This document shows, piece after piece, positions 7,575 through 17,755 of a stretch of DNA of 64,000 bases. This DNA comes from Marinobacter sp. es.042 (GTDB lineage: Bacteria > Pseudomonadota > Gammaproteobacteria > Pseudomonadales > Oleiphilaceae), in the NCBI RefSeq assembly GCF_900188315.1, contig NZ_LT897781.1:1240001-1304000 (forward strand), written 5' to 3'. Made by a program: the position numbers and the translations under genes. The notes under the pieces were generated by a model that saw nothing but the letters and a program-made list of their open reading frames with translations, was not told where the DNA came from and ran no database searches. Numbering within the stretch: position 1 is the stretch's first letter; every line of letters starts with the position of its first letter.

Positions 7575-9461
7575 GTGCAGCTGACATTCGGGCAAAAGCT
7601 CCTGACTGCTTTCGGTATTCTGTTGCTGTTGGTTATGGGGGCTTTTACGCTCTCTGGCGATTTACGGCTACAAAACACCACAGAAACCTATGTTAACGCG
7701 CTGATTGACGACACCGTGCAGCAGAGCACGTCGAGCATCGCAGAGTGGCTCAATACCCGGCTGGTGATGACTGAAGCCACGGCCAAAGCCCTGGAGAATG
7801 CCGAGAACGACGAAGAGGCACGGGTTATTCTTCAGGCTATTACTACCGGCGGCGGGTTCCGGGATGTCTATGTGGGGCGTACCGACGGCTACATGCTGAT
7901 GAAATCGCCGGAGGCGAATGCCACGCTGCCAGCGGATTACGATCCCCGCCAGCGACCCTGGTACAAGAAGGCCATGAGCCTCGGCAGCGCCTCGTTTACC
8001 GAGCCGTATCAGGATGCCAGCACCAACGACATGATCATCTCCACACTTGCGCCCGTGAAGCGCGGTGAATACGAGGGCGTGGCCGGTGCTGATATCGGCC
8101 TGGGCGCGATAGCAAAAACCCTGAGCACAGTCACACTCGCGGACACCGGTTACGCTGCTTTGATCAATGAGCGTGGCACCATACTGTTCCACCCACGGCA
8201 AAGCCTTGTCGGCAAGAACATCAGTGAGCTCATTGGCGGCAAGCCGGATCTTGGCGGGGACGCTCACGAATACAGCAATGATGATGGCAACTGGGAGGCC
8301 AGTTTCCATCCGATCAGTGAAGCGCGCGGCGTGAAGTGGTACCTGGGGACCTTTGTAAACGCGGACAAGATCAACGCACCGGTCCAGAGCGCCAGAATGA
8401 CTGGATTGATCATGGCCGTGATCGGCCTGATCGTTTCTCTGGTGATCCTGCATCTGGGCATCAAGGTTCTGATGGCGCCGGTTCGCCGTTTGAACAAGGC
8501 CATGGCGGACATTGGCAGTGGTGATGCCGACCTGACCCAGCGCCTGGACGACAGTGCAAGAGATGAGTTCGGTGAGTTGGCCCGGAGCTTTAACCAGTTT
8601 GTCGAGAACATCCAGACGGTCGTCCGGGATGTCCAGAAGGGTAGCGCCGAACTCGGAGAAAATGTCAGCTCGCTGAGAGATACCGCCAGTACCAGTCGTT
8701 CGAGCGTGGAGAGCCAGCAGGCCGAGATCGATATGGTGGCGACCGCGATCAACGAGATGTCGGCCGCTGCCGGCGAGATCGCCCAGAACGCACAGCAAAC
8801 CGCAGACGCCGCCAACACCGCAGATGCAGACAGCCGGGCTTCGCTGGAGACCGTCGCTGCCTCCCGGGACGCGGTGCAGAAGCTCTCGAAGGAGATTAAT
8901 GCGGCCGCAGAGGTCATACACACCCTTGGCAAGGACGTTACGTCAATCACAACAGTGCTTGAGGTGATTCAGGGTATTGCAGAGCAAACCAACCTGCTGG
9001 CATTGAATGCCGCGATTGAAGCGGCTCGGGCCGGTGAAGCAGGGCGGGGCTTCGCAGTTGTGGCAGACGAGGTACGTAACCTTGCCCAGCGCACCCAGTC
9101 CAGCACCGAGGAAATCAACGACATGATTGAGCGTCTGCAGAAGGGCGCCAATGATGCGGTCGATGTCATGAATGCCTCAACTGCCGTATCCAATGTCAGT
9201 ATGGAAAAAGCGCAGGACGCCATGGATGCCCTCAACCGGATTGCCGAGGCAATCACGTCCATCAGCCAGATGACGTCACAGATTGCCACAGCATCCGAAG
9301 AACAGACGTCGGTTACCGAGGAGTTGAACTCGTCGATTACCCGGATTGCGGATCAGGGCCAGGAAGCGGCCGCCGCGGCCACCGAAAACGATGTTTACAG
9401 CGGGCAAATTGAGCGCATCGGCACCGCACTGAACCAGAACGTGTCGAGGTTCCGGGTGTAA
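7575..9461 (+). CDS. Methyl-accepting chemotaxis protein with periplasmic dCache sensor
   Basis: 628 residues from a GTG start with GAGGA 7 nt upstream. An N-terminal TM segment (about 5-27) is followed by a periplasmic dCache domain (about 35-270; [13 protein letters not shown] is a typical Cache signature). A second TM lies near 278-300, then HAMP (300-352) and a methyl-accepting signalling domain. The highly conserved hairpin tip [20 protein letters not shown] is present near 478-497. Cache domains with this WYKKA motif often bind amino acids or small carboxylates; the ligand here is unknown. There is no C-terminal CheR/CheB-binding pentapeptide. The gene is monocistronic and convergent with the following binding-protein gene. 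Confidence 0.95.
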   Translation: MQLTFGQKLLTAFGILLLLVMGAFTLSGDLRLQNTTETYVNALIDDTVQQSTSSIAEWLNTRLVMTEATAKALENAENDEEARVILQAITTGGGFRDVYVGRTDGYMLMKSPEANATLPADYDPRQRPWYKKAMSLGSASFTEPYQDASTNDMIISTLAPVKRGEYEGVAGADIGLGAIAKTLSTVTLADTGYAALINERGTILFHPRQSLVGKNISELIGGKPDLGGDAHEYSNDDGNWEASFHPISEARGVKWYLGTFVNADKINAPVQSARMTGLIMAVIGLIVSLVILHLGIKVLMAPVRRLNKAMADIGSGDADLTQRLDDSARDEFGELARSFNQFVENIQTVVRDVQKGSAELGENVSSLRDTASTSRSSVESQQAEIDMVATAINEMSAAAGEIAQNAQQTADAANTADADSRASLETVAASRDAVQKLSKEINAAAEVIHTLGKDVTSITTVLEVIQGIAEQTNLLALNAAIEAARAGEAGRGFAVVADEVRNLAQRTQSSTEEINDMIERLQKGANDAVDVMNASTAVSNVSMEKAQDAMDALNRIAEAITSISQMTSQIATASEEQTSVTEELNSSITRIADQGQEAAAAATENDVYSGQIERIGTALNQNVSRFRV

Positions 9462-9475
9462 GCGCAGGGCGCCTG

Positions 9476-10429
9476 TTAGCGGCTTAGGACTTCAAGCCGA
9501 CGGCGCAGGTTCTCGAAGGTTTTGCGCCCAACGTAACGGGATTCTTCGCTCAGGTACGGGTTTTCGAGGGTAATGACCGTACGCTCGTCGAGATCAAGCT
9601 CTTTCACAGCGCGGGCGTAGTAGTGCCTGAGGAAATCATTGAAGCTGCCATCGTGGATGGCGCGCTCAATTCCCAGCTGAAGGCGATGGGCGGTTTCCTG
9701 GTCTTCGGGACCGACAAAGAGATAGGACGGCATCGGGTAGGCGATCAACAGATCAGGCTCAATTACCAGATTAGGATCCTGCTCCAATTCCAGGTCGTAA
9801 AGCACTTCGCTTACGCCCCTGGCAAAACACTCGAAGCGTTCATTACGCAACATTCCGAACAGTATTTCGTATCGGGAATGAGTGACTACCGGAATACCGT
9901 TGGCTTCAAGCACCGGTGTGTCTGGCCAGTGGGCGCCCTGGCCAATCCGAATCTGACTGTCTCTCAAGTCATCCAGAGTCTTGATTCCCGCAAACCGTGG
10001 CAGGGATTCCGGCATGACCACGCAAACCCGAAAACCGAGCAACCCGCCATCGACCGGAAACGGTATGGCGGTCAGGGATTTCTCCCGTTCTGCGGAGGTA
10101 GCAACATTGGCGATGTCAACTAATCGTGATTGGCCGTCTGTCAGTTCCCTCAGTACGCGGCCCTGGCTCAGCTCTTCACTTCTGATGATCTGAAATTCCC
10201 CGTACTCTGGCGTCTTCTTCAGAGCAAGCTCCACCAGGGCCCGGATGGCAGGGCTGTCGTAATTCCGGTACCAGAGTACGTAACCGCGCACGGCTGCCTG
10301 CGACGCAGTGGTCGATGACGTTGTGGCTGAGAGTGGTCCTGCCGCAAGGCAGAAAGCCAATGGCATCAGGCAAAGAACCAGTTTTCGGAACCGGTGGAAG
10401 ACTAGGGAAGCGGGCAGAGAATATTCCAA
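9476..10429 (-). CDS. Periplasmic substrate-binding-like protein (SBP_bac_3 type)
   Basis: 317 residues. The TTG start has AAAGGA 8 nt upstream and opens a signal peptide (VLCLMPLAFCLAAGPLSA). The mature protein resembles family-3 periplasmic binding proteins lacking transporter partners (KSLTAIPFPVDGGLLGFRVC; DDLRDSQIRIGQGAHWPDTPV). Such orphan proteins can feed sensors or chemoreceptors, and a Cache chemoreceptor gene lies immediately convergent. Association with that receptor is only a guess. No lipobox Cys is visible. Ligand unknown. Confidence 0.75.
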   Translation of the reverse strand: MEYSLPASLVFHRFRKLVLCLMPLAFCLAAGPLSATTSSTTASQAAVRGYVLWYRNYDSPAIRALVELALKKTPEYGEFQIIRSEELSQGRVLRELTDGQSRLVDIANVATSAEREKSLTAIPFPVDGGLLGFRVCVVMPESLPRFAGIKTLDDLRDSQIRIGQGAHWPDTPVLEANGIPVVTHSRYEILFGMLRNERFECFARGVSEVLYDLELEQDPNLVIEPDLLIAYPMPSYLFVGPEDQETAHRLQLGIERAIHDGSFNDFLRHYYARAVKELDLDERTVITLENPYLSEESRYVGRKTFENLRRRLEVLSR

Positions 10430-10615
10430 ATCAGAGATCCTTTCTTACTACTGGAAAAACCGGCTAACAAGCGGTCATGATTCAGGCACGCATCCTCACT
10501 TTAGAACAGAAACTCAAAAATAAATCGGACAACATCCAAAAAAATTGTAAAACCTTCTTGCGAGCACTGAAGTCCGTTGTAATCATCAGTTCCCAATCAA
10601 TTTCGGAGCTTGGTC

Positions 10616-11170
10616 ATGGCAATTATCGATAATCTCATCGGAGCGACCGGTCAATGGGTGGCAAGTACCGACCCCAAGGCCACATTGGCCAGCCCTCTTG
10701 CCTGGCTGAAGAAAACGGGCGGGTATGCAGCGGTGAACAAGATCATCGGTCTGTCGATTCCTTTTGCACCAAGGAACAATTTCAGCGTAGAGGAGGTCAG
10801 GCCAGGATATGTAAGAGCGAAAATCCGCTTGAAAGGCAACAAAAACCACTTCGGCAGCCTTTATGCGGGCGCGTACTTCCTGGTAGCCGAAATTCCCGGT
10901 GGCGTGCTGACTCTATTTGATCTGGGGCCTTCGTACACGCCGATTCTCAAGGAAATGACGCTGCAGTTTCTTCAACCAGCCAACAGCGATGTCACTGTAG
11001 AATTCACCCTGGATCCCGAAACCGTGGCAGCCATTCTTGCCGATGCTGACGAGACCGGGCGGGCGAAATTTTCCCTGGAAGGCAAACTGGTGGACGAAGA
11101 GGGCAACCATGTAGCGACCTCCATCGCCCATTACCGCGTGCGGAAGAAAGGGTTTAAAGCGGAGGCCTGA
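10616..11170 (+). CDS. Hotdog-fold thioesterase-like protein (DUF4442/YiiD-C type)
   Basis: 184 residues. I chose the ATG at 10616, with GGAG 8 nt upstream, over a TTG two codons earlier. The central region (NHFGSLYAGAYFLVAEIPGG) matches the hotdog-fold family usually annotated DUF4442, related to acyl-CoA thioesterases; the helix after HFGSLYAGA is the usual acyl-binding helix. Cytoplasmic, no signal peptide. It would hydrolyse an acyl-CoA or acyl-ACP, substrate unknown. It is convergent with recQ, with only 5 bp between the stop codons. Confidence 0.75.
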   Translation: MAIIDNLIGATGQWVASTDPKATLASPLAWLKKTGGYAAVNKIIGLSIPFAPRNNFSVEEVRPGYVRAKIRLKGNKNHFGSLYAGAYFLVAEIPGGVLTLFDLGPSYTPILKEMTLQFLQPANSDVTVEFTLDPETVAAILADADETGRAKFSLEGKLVDEEGNHVATSIAHYRVRKKGFKAEA

Positions 11171-11175
11171 ACAAT

Positions 11176-13044
11176 TCAGGCCTGTTCGAGGCCAGCGATG
11201 GTTTGCAGGAAAATCTCGCCGTATTTCTCAAGCTTGGCGGCGCCCACGCCGCTGACTTCCGCCAGCTCATCCAGGGTGCGCGGTTTGCGTTCCAGCATTC
11301 CAAACAGGGTAGTGTCGTGGAAAATGACGTAGGGCGGCACGCCCTGTTTGTCAGCCAACTCCTTGCGGCAGGCTCGAAGCGCCTCCCAGCCGGCCTTGTC
11401 GGTAATCTGTTCTGAAACCGGCGAACCCGACCGGCCGCCGTTTGCCCGGCCGGTTGCCTTCTTGATTTCCGGATCCTTGCGCAGCTCAATGGTCTGCCGT
11501 CCTTTCAGCAGTGGCCGACACTGCTCGGTCAACTGGAGCGCACCATAGCCCTCCGGATCTGCGCGGAGGTAACCATTCGCCACCAGTTGCCGGTAGACCG
11601 ATTTCCACTCGTTGGCGCTCAGTTCCGTTCCAATGCCGTAGGTTGACACCTGGTGGTGCCCGGATTGGAGAATCCGCTCGTTTTCCGAGCCTCGCAGAAC
11701 ATCAATCAGATAGGTAACACCAAAACGCTGGCCCGTGCGGAAAACGCAGGAAAGGGCTTTCTGGACGGCGACGGTTCCGTCCCAGGTGTCCGGTGGATTC
11801 AGGCAGGTGTCGCAATTACCGCAGGGTTGTTCAAGCTCGTCCCCGAAATAACGCAGCAGCACCTGACGCCGGCAACTGGTGACCTCACAGAGCCCCAGCA
11901 TGGCATCCAGCTTCTGCCGTTCCACGCGCTTGAAATGATCGTTACCCTGTGAGCTTTCCAGCATTTGGCGCAGTTTGATGACATCCTGCAGGCCATAAAC
12001 CATCCAGGCCGTAGATGGCTTGCCGTCACGCCCGGCCCGACCGGTTTCCTGATAGTAGGCTTCAAGGCTCTTAGGCAGATCCAGATGGGCGACAAAGCGC
12101 ACGTCCGGTTTATCGATACCCATGCCGAAGGCGATGGTGGCAACAATAATCACCCCGTCTTCACGCAGGAACCGCTCCTGGTGATGGGCACGCTGTTCCG
12201 AGGACAGGCCTGCATGATAGGGCAGAGCGGTATAGCCTTTCTGGGCCAGGGTTTTCGCGGTGGCGTCGACCTTGTTACGGGACAGGCAGTAAACGATGCC
12301 GCAATCGCCCTCATGTTCTGCTTTAATAAAATCCAGTAACTGTTTGTTCGCGTTTATTTTTGGCGCTATACGGTACTGAATGTTAGGGCGATCGAAGCCA
12401 CTGACGAAGTGTCTTGCCTCCGTCAGTGACAGTCGTTCCGCAATCTCCTTTCGGGTTCGCTCATCCGCGGTTGCGGTCAACGCGATGCGGGGTACGCCGG
12501 GAAACTGTTCTGCCAGCATGCTGAGCTGAAGATAATCGGATCGGAAATCGTGACCCCATTGGGACACACAATGGGCCTCGTCGATAGCGAACAGCGAGAT
12601 GGAGGCGTCATGAAGCAATTCGATGGTGCGCGGCTGTATCAGTCGTTCGGGGGCGCAGTACAGAAGGTCAAGCTCACCGGTCATGAGCGCGTATTCGGTC
12701 GCCCGGGCCTGCTCGAAATCCATGGTTGAATTCAGGAACGCAGCTCGGACCCCCAGCTCTTTCAATGCCGCAACCTGGTCCTGCATCAGGGCAATCAGAG
12801 GTGAAATTACGATCGCAGTGCCCGAGCGAACCAGCGCCGGCACCTGGTAGCAAAGGGATTTACCGCCGCCCGTCGGCATGAGCACAAGTGCATCACGGCC
12901 TTCCGATACTTCCCGGATGATGTCACCCTGAAGCGGACGGAAGGATTCATAACCAAAGACTTCGTGCAGCACCTGTTCCGGATCACGGCCCGAGGTAGTT
13001 GGGCGCTCGGTGGAAAGCTGTTCGAAATCCTGATCAAGATACAT
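11176..13044 (-). CDS. recQ: ATP-dependent DNA helicase RecQ
   Basis: 622 residues, normal for RecQ. Motif I is [17 protein letters not shown], motif II is [13 protein letters not shown], and motif VI lies at [14 protein letters not shown] zinc-binding RQC region follows ([24 protein letters not shown]), and an HRDC domain ends the protein ([20 protein letters not shown]). RecQ unwinds DNA 3'-5' during recombination and replication-fork repair. All catalytic motifs are intact. It is divergent from the acyltransferase gene across about 190 bp. Confidence 0.97.
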   Translation of the reverse strand: MYLDQDFEQLSTERPTTSGRDPEQVLHEVFGYESFRPLQGDIIREVSEGRDALVLMPTGGGKSLCYQVPALVRSGTAIVISPLIALMQDQVAALKELGVRAAFLNSTMDFEQARATEYALMTGELDLLYCAPERLIQPRTIELLHDASISLFAIDEAHCVSQWGHDFRSDYLQLSMLAEQFPGVPRIALTATADERTRKEIAERLSLTEARHFVSGFDRPNIQYRIAPKINANKQLLDFIKAEHEGDCGIVYCLSRNKVDATAKTLAQKGYTALPYHAGLSSEQRAHHQERFLREDGVIIVATIAFGMGIDKPDVRFVAHLDLPKSLEAYYQETGRAGRDGKPSTAWMVYGLQDVIKLRQMLESSQGNDHFKRVERQKLDAMLGLCEVTSCRRQVLLRYFGDELEQPCGNCDTCLNPPDTWDGTVAVQKALSCVFRTGQRFGVTYLIDVLRGSENERILQSGHHQVSTYGIGTELSANEWKSVYRQLVANGYLRADPEGYGALQLTEQCRPLLKGRQTIELRKDPEIKKATGRANGGRSGSPVSEQITDKAGWEALRACRKELADKQGVPPYVIFHDTTLFGMLERKPRTLDELAEVSGVGAAKLEKYGEIFLQTIAGLEQA

Positions 13045-13231
13045 AGAATAACCGGTTGCTTGGCCTGGAGCCGCTGTATTGATTCGGGTGGAGTGCCGGG
13101 TTCGGCGCAGTGGCGAATGATACCAGATTAACCCTGAGGATTGGCCAGCAAACCCGCGTGCCGGGTGGAGGCAAACTCATCTAAGAAACGCTACAATACC
13201 GCGTTTTTGAACCACCGTTTCACGCCATACT

Positions 13232-14458
13232 GTGACAGACACTGATAATAACAGGGCTTCCATGCAGGAATTTGATGCCATCCGTCCCTATTCGGACGAA
13301 GAAACCGGCGCTGCTATCAACCGCCTGGTCAACGATCAGGAATTTCTGGATATGGTCGGTCGCTTCAAGTCACCGACTCTCGCCCGCTGGGCGCCGGCCA
13401 TGTTGCGTGTGTTTACCCGTCGCTGGTTAAACAGCCATTTTGGTCACTACACACGAGTCGATGATCTCCAGGCCGGGCTTTCCAGCTACGTAGGTGAGCT
13501 GGTTGAGAGCACAACCACGCGAGTAACGACCAGCGGGCTGGAGAACCTCGACAAGCGCGGCGCCTATCTGTTTATTTCGAACCATCGGGACATTGTTTTC
13601 GATCCCATGGTGGTGAACTACCAGCTGTTCCAGAATGGTTTCCATACCACCCGGATTGCCATTGGCGACAACCTGCTTGCCAACCGGGTGTTCGCTGAAA
13701 TGATGCGACTGAACAAGAGCTTTGTGGTGCGACGCAGCATGACAAGTCCCCGCGAGATGCGTGATGCCTACATTACTCTCTCCGGCTTTATCAACCACAG
13801 CATCGATACCAATCACAGCATATGGATCGCCCAACGTGAGGGCCGGGCGAAGGACGGCCTTGATTTTACCGATCCGGCCATCATCAAAATGTTTTACATG
13901 AGCCGCAAAAAGAGCGGGCTCAGTTTTGGCGAAGCCATGAACCGGTTGCACATCGTTCCTGTTTCCATCGCCTACGAATACGATCCCTGCGATGCTGACA
14001 AGGCTCAGGAACTGGAAACCCGTGCCAGAACCGGAAAATACGTGAAGCGTGAGGGCGAGGACACCGAACAGATCATGAAGGGACTGACCGGTTTCAAAGG
14101 TCATGTGCATGTTCACTTTGGCGCGCCCATTCATGATTCACCGGATAATGCGAAAGATCTGGCATGCCGCATAGACCGGGAGATGCATGCGAACTATCAC
14201 CTGCATGCCTCAAACCTGGTGGCTTATCAGCAGCGTGGTCTTCATCCCCAGGCCCACGATACGCCGGATACCGTCAGCGATTCAGTGGTCACTGCCGAAA
14301 CCTTGTCACCGGCGGAAATGGAAGCTGCTGAAGCCGAGATGGAGCGGAGACTGGAAGCCTGCGACCCGGCCATCCGGCCCTATCTTCTGGATATGTATGC
14401 CAATCCAGTGGTCACCGCACTCGAGGCCAATGCCGAAAAATCCGGTCATTCCGAATAA
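13232..14458 (+). CDS. Glycerophosphate/lysophosphatidate-type acyltransferase (PlsC family)
   Basis: 408 residues from a GTG start; an ATG ten codons later (13262) is an alternative, and neither has a strong RBS. The acyltransferase HX4D motif is NHRDIVFDP, followed by a conserved VRR and the block WIAQREGRAKDG, equivalent to the FPEG-type substrate motif. It would transfer an acyl chain to a glycerophosphate or related hydroxyl in membrane lipid synthesis. The protein is longer than typical PlsC (about 240) and nearer PlsB-like or '1-acyl-G3P acyltransferase' relatives of marine bacteria. No clear TM helix. The gene precedes a carboxylesterase by 33 bp and may be co-transcribed. Confidence 0.8.
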   Translation: MTDTDNNRASMQEFDAIRPYSDEETGAAINRLVNDQEFLDMVGRFKSPTLARWAPAMLRVFTRRWLNSHFGHYTRVDDLQAGLSSYVGELVESTTTRVTTSGLENLDKRGAYLFISNHRDIVFDPMVVNYQLFQNGFHTTRIAIGDNLLANRVFAEMMRLNKSFVVRRSMTSPREMRDAYITLSGFINHSIDTNHSIWIAQREGRAKDGLDFTDPAIIKMFYMSRKKSGLSFGEAMNRLHIVPVSIAYEYDPCDADKAQELETRARTGKYVKREGEDTEQIMKGLTGFKGHVHVHFGAPIHDSPDNAKDLACRIDREMHANYHLHASNLVAYQQRGLHPQAHDTPDTVSDSVVTAETLSPAEMEAAEAEMERRLEACDPAIRPYLLDMYANPVVTALEANAEKSGHSE

Positions 14459-14491
14459 GCCGGCACACAATTTTCAGACGAGAGGTAAACC

Positions 14492-15151
14492 GTGCAGGAT
14501 CTTCAGTACATTGAGATTGAAACCGGAGCAAACCCGACCGCAGCCGTCATCTGGCTTCATGGCCTTGGTGCCAGCGGCCACGACTTCGAGCCCGTAGTGC
14601 CGGAACTGGGCCTGCCGGAAGATACAGCGGTACGCTTCATCTTTCCCCATGCGCCCAATCTGCCTGTCACCATCAACGGTGGCATGTCCATGCCCGCCTG
14701 GTACGACATCAAGGCCATGGACATCGATCGTGTGGTGGATACCGAACAGTTGCGGGCGTCTGCCGATGCGGTCGCCAAACTGGTCGAGCAGCAAAAAGAA
14801 AAAGGCATCCCGCCGGAGCGTATTATCATCGCCGGATTCTCCCAGGGAGGCGCCGTTGCCTATGAACTGGGGCTCAGCTACCCCGAACGGTTTGGCGGTG
14901 TCCTGGCGCTTTCAACCTACTTCGCCACCGCGAACACGGTTCAACGTTCAGAGGCCAATGCCGATGTGCCAATCAGTGTGTATCACGGCACCTTCGATCC
15001 GATGGTGCCGGAGTCCCTGGGCGTGCGCAGTGTCGAAACCCTGAAGGAAATGGGCTACGACCCTTCGTACCAGACGTTCCCCATGGAACACAGTGTGTGC
15101 CTCGAGGAAATACAGGACATCGGCCGATTCATTCGCCGACACCTGCTTTAA
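14492..15151 (+). CDS. Carboxylesterase/phospholipase family alpha/beta hydrolase
   Basis: 219 residues, the usual length for the EstB/lysophospholipase-like carboxylesterases. GTG start with AGAGG 7 nt upstream. The nucleophile elbow GFSQGGAVA (Ser), an acidic segment at YHGTFDPMVP, and the C-terminal His in FPMEHSVCLEEI complete the triad. The N-terminal WLHGLGASGHDF is the oxyanion-hole region. Cytoplasmic. It probably cleaves short-chain esters or lysophospholipids. It follows an acyltransferase gene, suggesting a lipid-remodelling pair, and is convergent with glgP. Confidence 0.92.
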   Translation: MQDLQYIEIETGANPTAAVIWLHGLGASGHDFEPVVPELGLPEDTAVRFIFPHAPNLPVTINGGMSMPAWYDIKAMDIDRVVDTEQLRASADAVAKLVEQQKEKGIPPERIIIAGFSQGGAVAYELGLSYPERFGGVLALSTYFATANTVQRSEANADVPISVYHGTFDPMVPESLGVRSVETLKEMGYDPSYQTFPMEHSVCLEEIQDIGRFIRRHLL

Positions 15152-15170
15152 GGCACCGCCATGCCCTGGG

Positions 15171-17723
15171 TCAGACCCAGAGCATGGCGCCCATCTCCAG
15201 CGGATGCGTCAGTGATTCGTGATAGGGGTACATCCTGAGCCTAAGAGTCTGCAAGCCGGGATAGGGTGGTTGCACGCGGGTGGAGAACACGGTTAGCCCC
15301 TCCGCTTCACTTGCCTTATCCAGCAAGAAACTGTCTGGGCCCGGGCTGTTATGGGTGCCGGTGCATTCTGGGCTGACCAGGCACTCCACCCGTACATCCT
15401 CCGCTGACAGGCCATTGAGCCTTGCCTCGACTCTGAGTTCTACGCCGCCATCATGGGGGCAGGCAGCTTCGACGCAGCCAACCACGTTTAATTCCACACC
15501 CGGCCAGGCATGCCTGACCCTTGCCTTCCAGTCTGCGAGCCCTCTGGCAACCTGGCCGCTGTCGGCCATCAGCAAAGCACCCTGGGTTGACGCCGGCTGG
15601 TAATAATTATTGACGTAATCCATCACCATACGCCGGGCGTTAAACCTTGGTGTGATCGACTTCATCGAAGCCTTGGATCGCTGGACCCAGCCTTTCGAAA
15701 AGCCCTGGGAGGCGCGCTCGTAGTAGAGGGGAACCACTTCGAATTCGAGCAGATCGATCAGGTCCCGGGCCTCTTCCTCATTCCGGAATTCAGGGTCCAG
15801 TCCGATATCCCTGGGAGGGATGCCCCAGCCATTGTTGCCGTCATAGCCTTCGCCCCACCAGCCGTCGAGCACGCTGAGATTAAGAGCGCCATTGAGGGCT
15901 GCTTTCTCGCCGGAGGTGCCACTGGCTTCTTTCGGGTATTCCGGTGTGTTCAGCCATATATCGACGCCGCTGAGCAGCCGGCGGGCCATGGCCTGGTCAT
16001 AGTCCTCCAGCAGAATCAGATGCCCCATCAACGAGGGGTGCATGGAAAGGTCGTGGATTACCTTGATCAGTTGCTGGCCGGGTTTGTCCTTGGGATGGGC
16101 CTTGCCGGCAAATACCAGCACCACCGGGCGGTCCGGATCGGTCAGTATGCTTTCGAGGCGTTCAAGGTCCGAGAAGATCAGCGTCGCGCGCTTGTAGGTG
16201 GCGAACCGCCTTGCAAACCCGATAACCAGAGTGTCTTTTTCCAAGGAAACAAGCTGCCGGGTCATCCTGTCAGTGACGGAATGGCCGGTGCCGTTGCGTT
16301 TATGCTGGCGCTTGAGCCGCTGGACAATGTATTCGCCCATTTGCTGTTTCAGGGCCTTGTGAACGCTCCAGTAGTGATAGTCCGGGATCTGGTCGATAAA
16401 TTTCCAGAATTCGGGGTTCCTCAGCTCACTTTTCCAGGTGGGCGCCTGTATATCAAACAAGCTGGACCATTCCGGCGCCAGAAACGTCGGTACGTGCACA
16501 CCGTTGGTAATGTATCCAATGGGGTTTTCTGCCGGCGGCACCTGGGGCCAGATATCGCCCTCCATCAACGAAGCGACACCGCCGTGAATCCGGCTCACTC
16601 CGTTGTGGAAACGAGAGCCGCGCAGGCCCAGGCTGGTCATATTGAACCTGTCTTCACCGTCTTTCGAGCCCAGGGCAAACACCTGATCAAAATCCAGTGC
16701 AGATTCCTCGAGGTAGCGGCCCAGGGCATGGTGAACCAGGGAGCGGGGAAAAATGTCGTGGCCGGCTGGTACCGGTGTGTGCGTTGTGAACAACGTTGCG
16801 CCGGCAACGGCTTCAAGCGCGGCCCCGAAACTCAACCCGGCGACCATGGTCTGCCTGCAGCGTTCCAGAATCTGGAATGCGGCATGGCCCTCGTTGATAT
16901 GCCAGACGGTCGGCTTGAGGTTCAGCGCCTCCACAACCCGGGTTCCGCCAATGCCAAGCAGCATTTCCTGGCTGATCCGCGTGGACTCGTCGCCACCGTA
17001 TAGCTGGAGCGTCAGATCCCGGTCTTCCGGGCCGTTTTCTTCGGTATTGCTGTCCAGCAGGTATAAGCGGATATGGCCAACTCGGGCTTCCCACACCCGC
17101 GCCACAACATCACGCCCGGGGAAGGGCACAGAGACCTTGAGCACCTTGCCGTCTATCTCGACCGGTGTAATAGGCAATTCATCGCTGGAATGGGACTGGT
17201 AGCGCGCAATCTGCTGGCCATGGGCGTCAATACTCTGGATAAAGTAACCCTGCCGATACAACAGACCCACAGCGACAAAGGGCAGGGCCAGGTCACTGGC
17301 GGCCTTGCAATGATCCCCGGCAAGGATGCCCAGGCCGCCGGAATAGATCGGAAAACTTTCGTGGAAGCCGAATTCGGCACAGAAGTAAGCCACCAGGGCC
17401 TGTTCCGGATCGAGCTTCTCCGTCACTTCCGGGCCGGGGCCAGCCTCCAGATAGGCATCGTAGCTACTCAGGACCCGACGATACTCGGACAGAAACGCCC
17501 GGTCTTCAGACGCTTCATCGAGTCGATCCTGGGCAACCCGCCGCAAGAAAAGCTTTGGGTTGTGCTCGACTTTCTGCCATAGCGGTAGGTCAATACGGAC
17601 AAACAGGCTTCGAACCCCATGGTCCCAGCTGTAGAACAGGTCATTGGCAAGCTCTTCCAATCGCTCCAGGGGTTCGGGAAGCAGGGGATGAGCTTCAAGT
17701 CGGAATTCCGTTGCTTTATGCAT
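15171..17723 (-). CDS. glgP: Alpha-glucan phosphorylase (first copy)
   Basis: 850 residues of the TIGR02094-type phosphorylase lineage rather than the classical MalP/GlgP. N-terminal FYSWDHGVRSLF and AYFCAEFGFHESFPIYSGGL are family hallmarks. The PLP-binding Lys is in GTSGEKAALNGALNL. It releases glucose-1-phosphate from glycogen ends. I prefer the ATG at 17723 (GGAAG 8 nt upstream); a GTG at 17756 overlaps the glgA stop (TAGTG) and is possible. It is the last gene of the leftward glgB-glgA-glgP operon. A diverged second copy lies at the far end of the cluster. Confidence 0.95.
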   Translation of the reverse strand: MHKATEFRLEAHPLLPEPLERLEELANDLFYSWDHGVRSLFVRIDLPLWQKVEHNPKLFLRRVAQDRLDEASEDRAFLSEYRRVLSSYDAYLEAGPGPEVTEKLDPEQALVAYFCAEFGFHESFPIYSGGLGILAGDHCKAASDLALPFVAVGLLYRQGYFIQSIDAHGQQIARYQSHSSDELPITPVEIDGKVLKVSVPFPGRDVVARVWEARVGHIRLYLLDSNTEENGPEDRDLTLQLYGGDESTRISQEMLLGIGGTRVVEALNLKPTVWHINEGHAAFQILERCRQTMVAGLSFGAALEAVAGATLFTTHTPVPAGHDIFPRSLVHHALGRYLEESALDFDQVFALGSKDGEDRFNMTSLGLRGSRFHNGVSRIHGGVASLMEGDIWPQVPPAENPIGYITNGVHVPTFLAPEWSSLFDIQAPTWKSELRNPEFWKFIDQIPDYHYWSVHKALKQQMGEYIVQRLKRQHKRNGTGHSVTDRMTRQLVSLEKDTLVIGFARRFATYKRATLIFSDLERLESILTDPDRPVVLVFAGKAHPKDKPGQQLIKVIHDLSMHPSLMGHLILLEDYDQAMARRLLSGVDIWLNTPEYPKEASGTSGEKAALNGALNLSVLDGWWGEGYDGNNGWGIPPRDIGLDPEFRNEEEARDLIDLLEFEVVPLYYERASQGFSKGWVQRSKASMKSITPRFNARRMVMDYVNNYYQPASTQGALLMADSGQVARGLADWKARVRHAWPGVELNVVGCVEAACPHDGGVELRVEARLNGLSAEDVRVECLVSPECTGTHNSPGPDSFLLDKASEAEGLTVFSTRVQPPYPGLQTLRLRMYPYHESLTHPLEMGAMLWV

Positions 17724-17755
17724 GTTGGTTGCTTCCAGGCGGGCAAGCGCTCGCA

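Noticed and set aside
7668..8921. A 417-codon open frame on the minus strand
   Set aside because: It is antisense to the chemoreceptor gene, whose domains are fully conserved; no RBS or recognisable domain in the antisense frame.
16020..17003. A 327-codon open frame on the plus strand
   Set aside because: It is antisense to the first glucan phosphorylase and has no family features; high GC gives long antisense frames.
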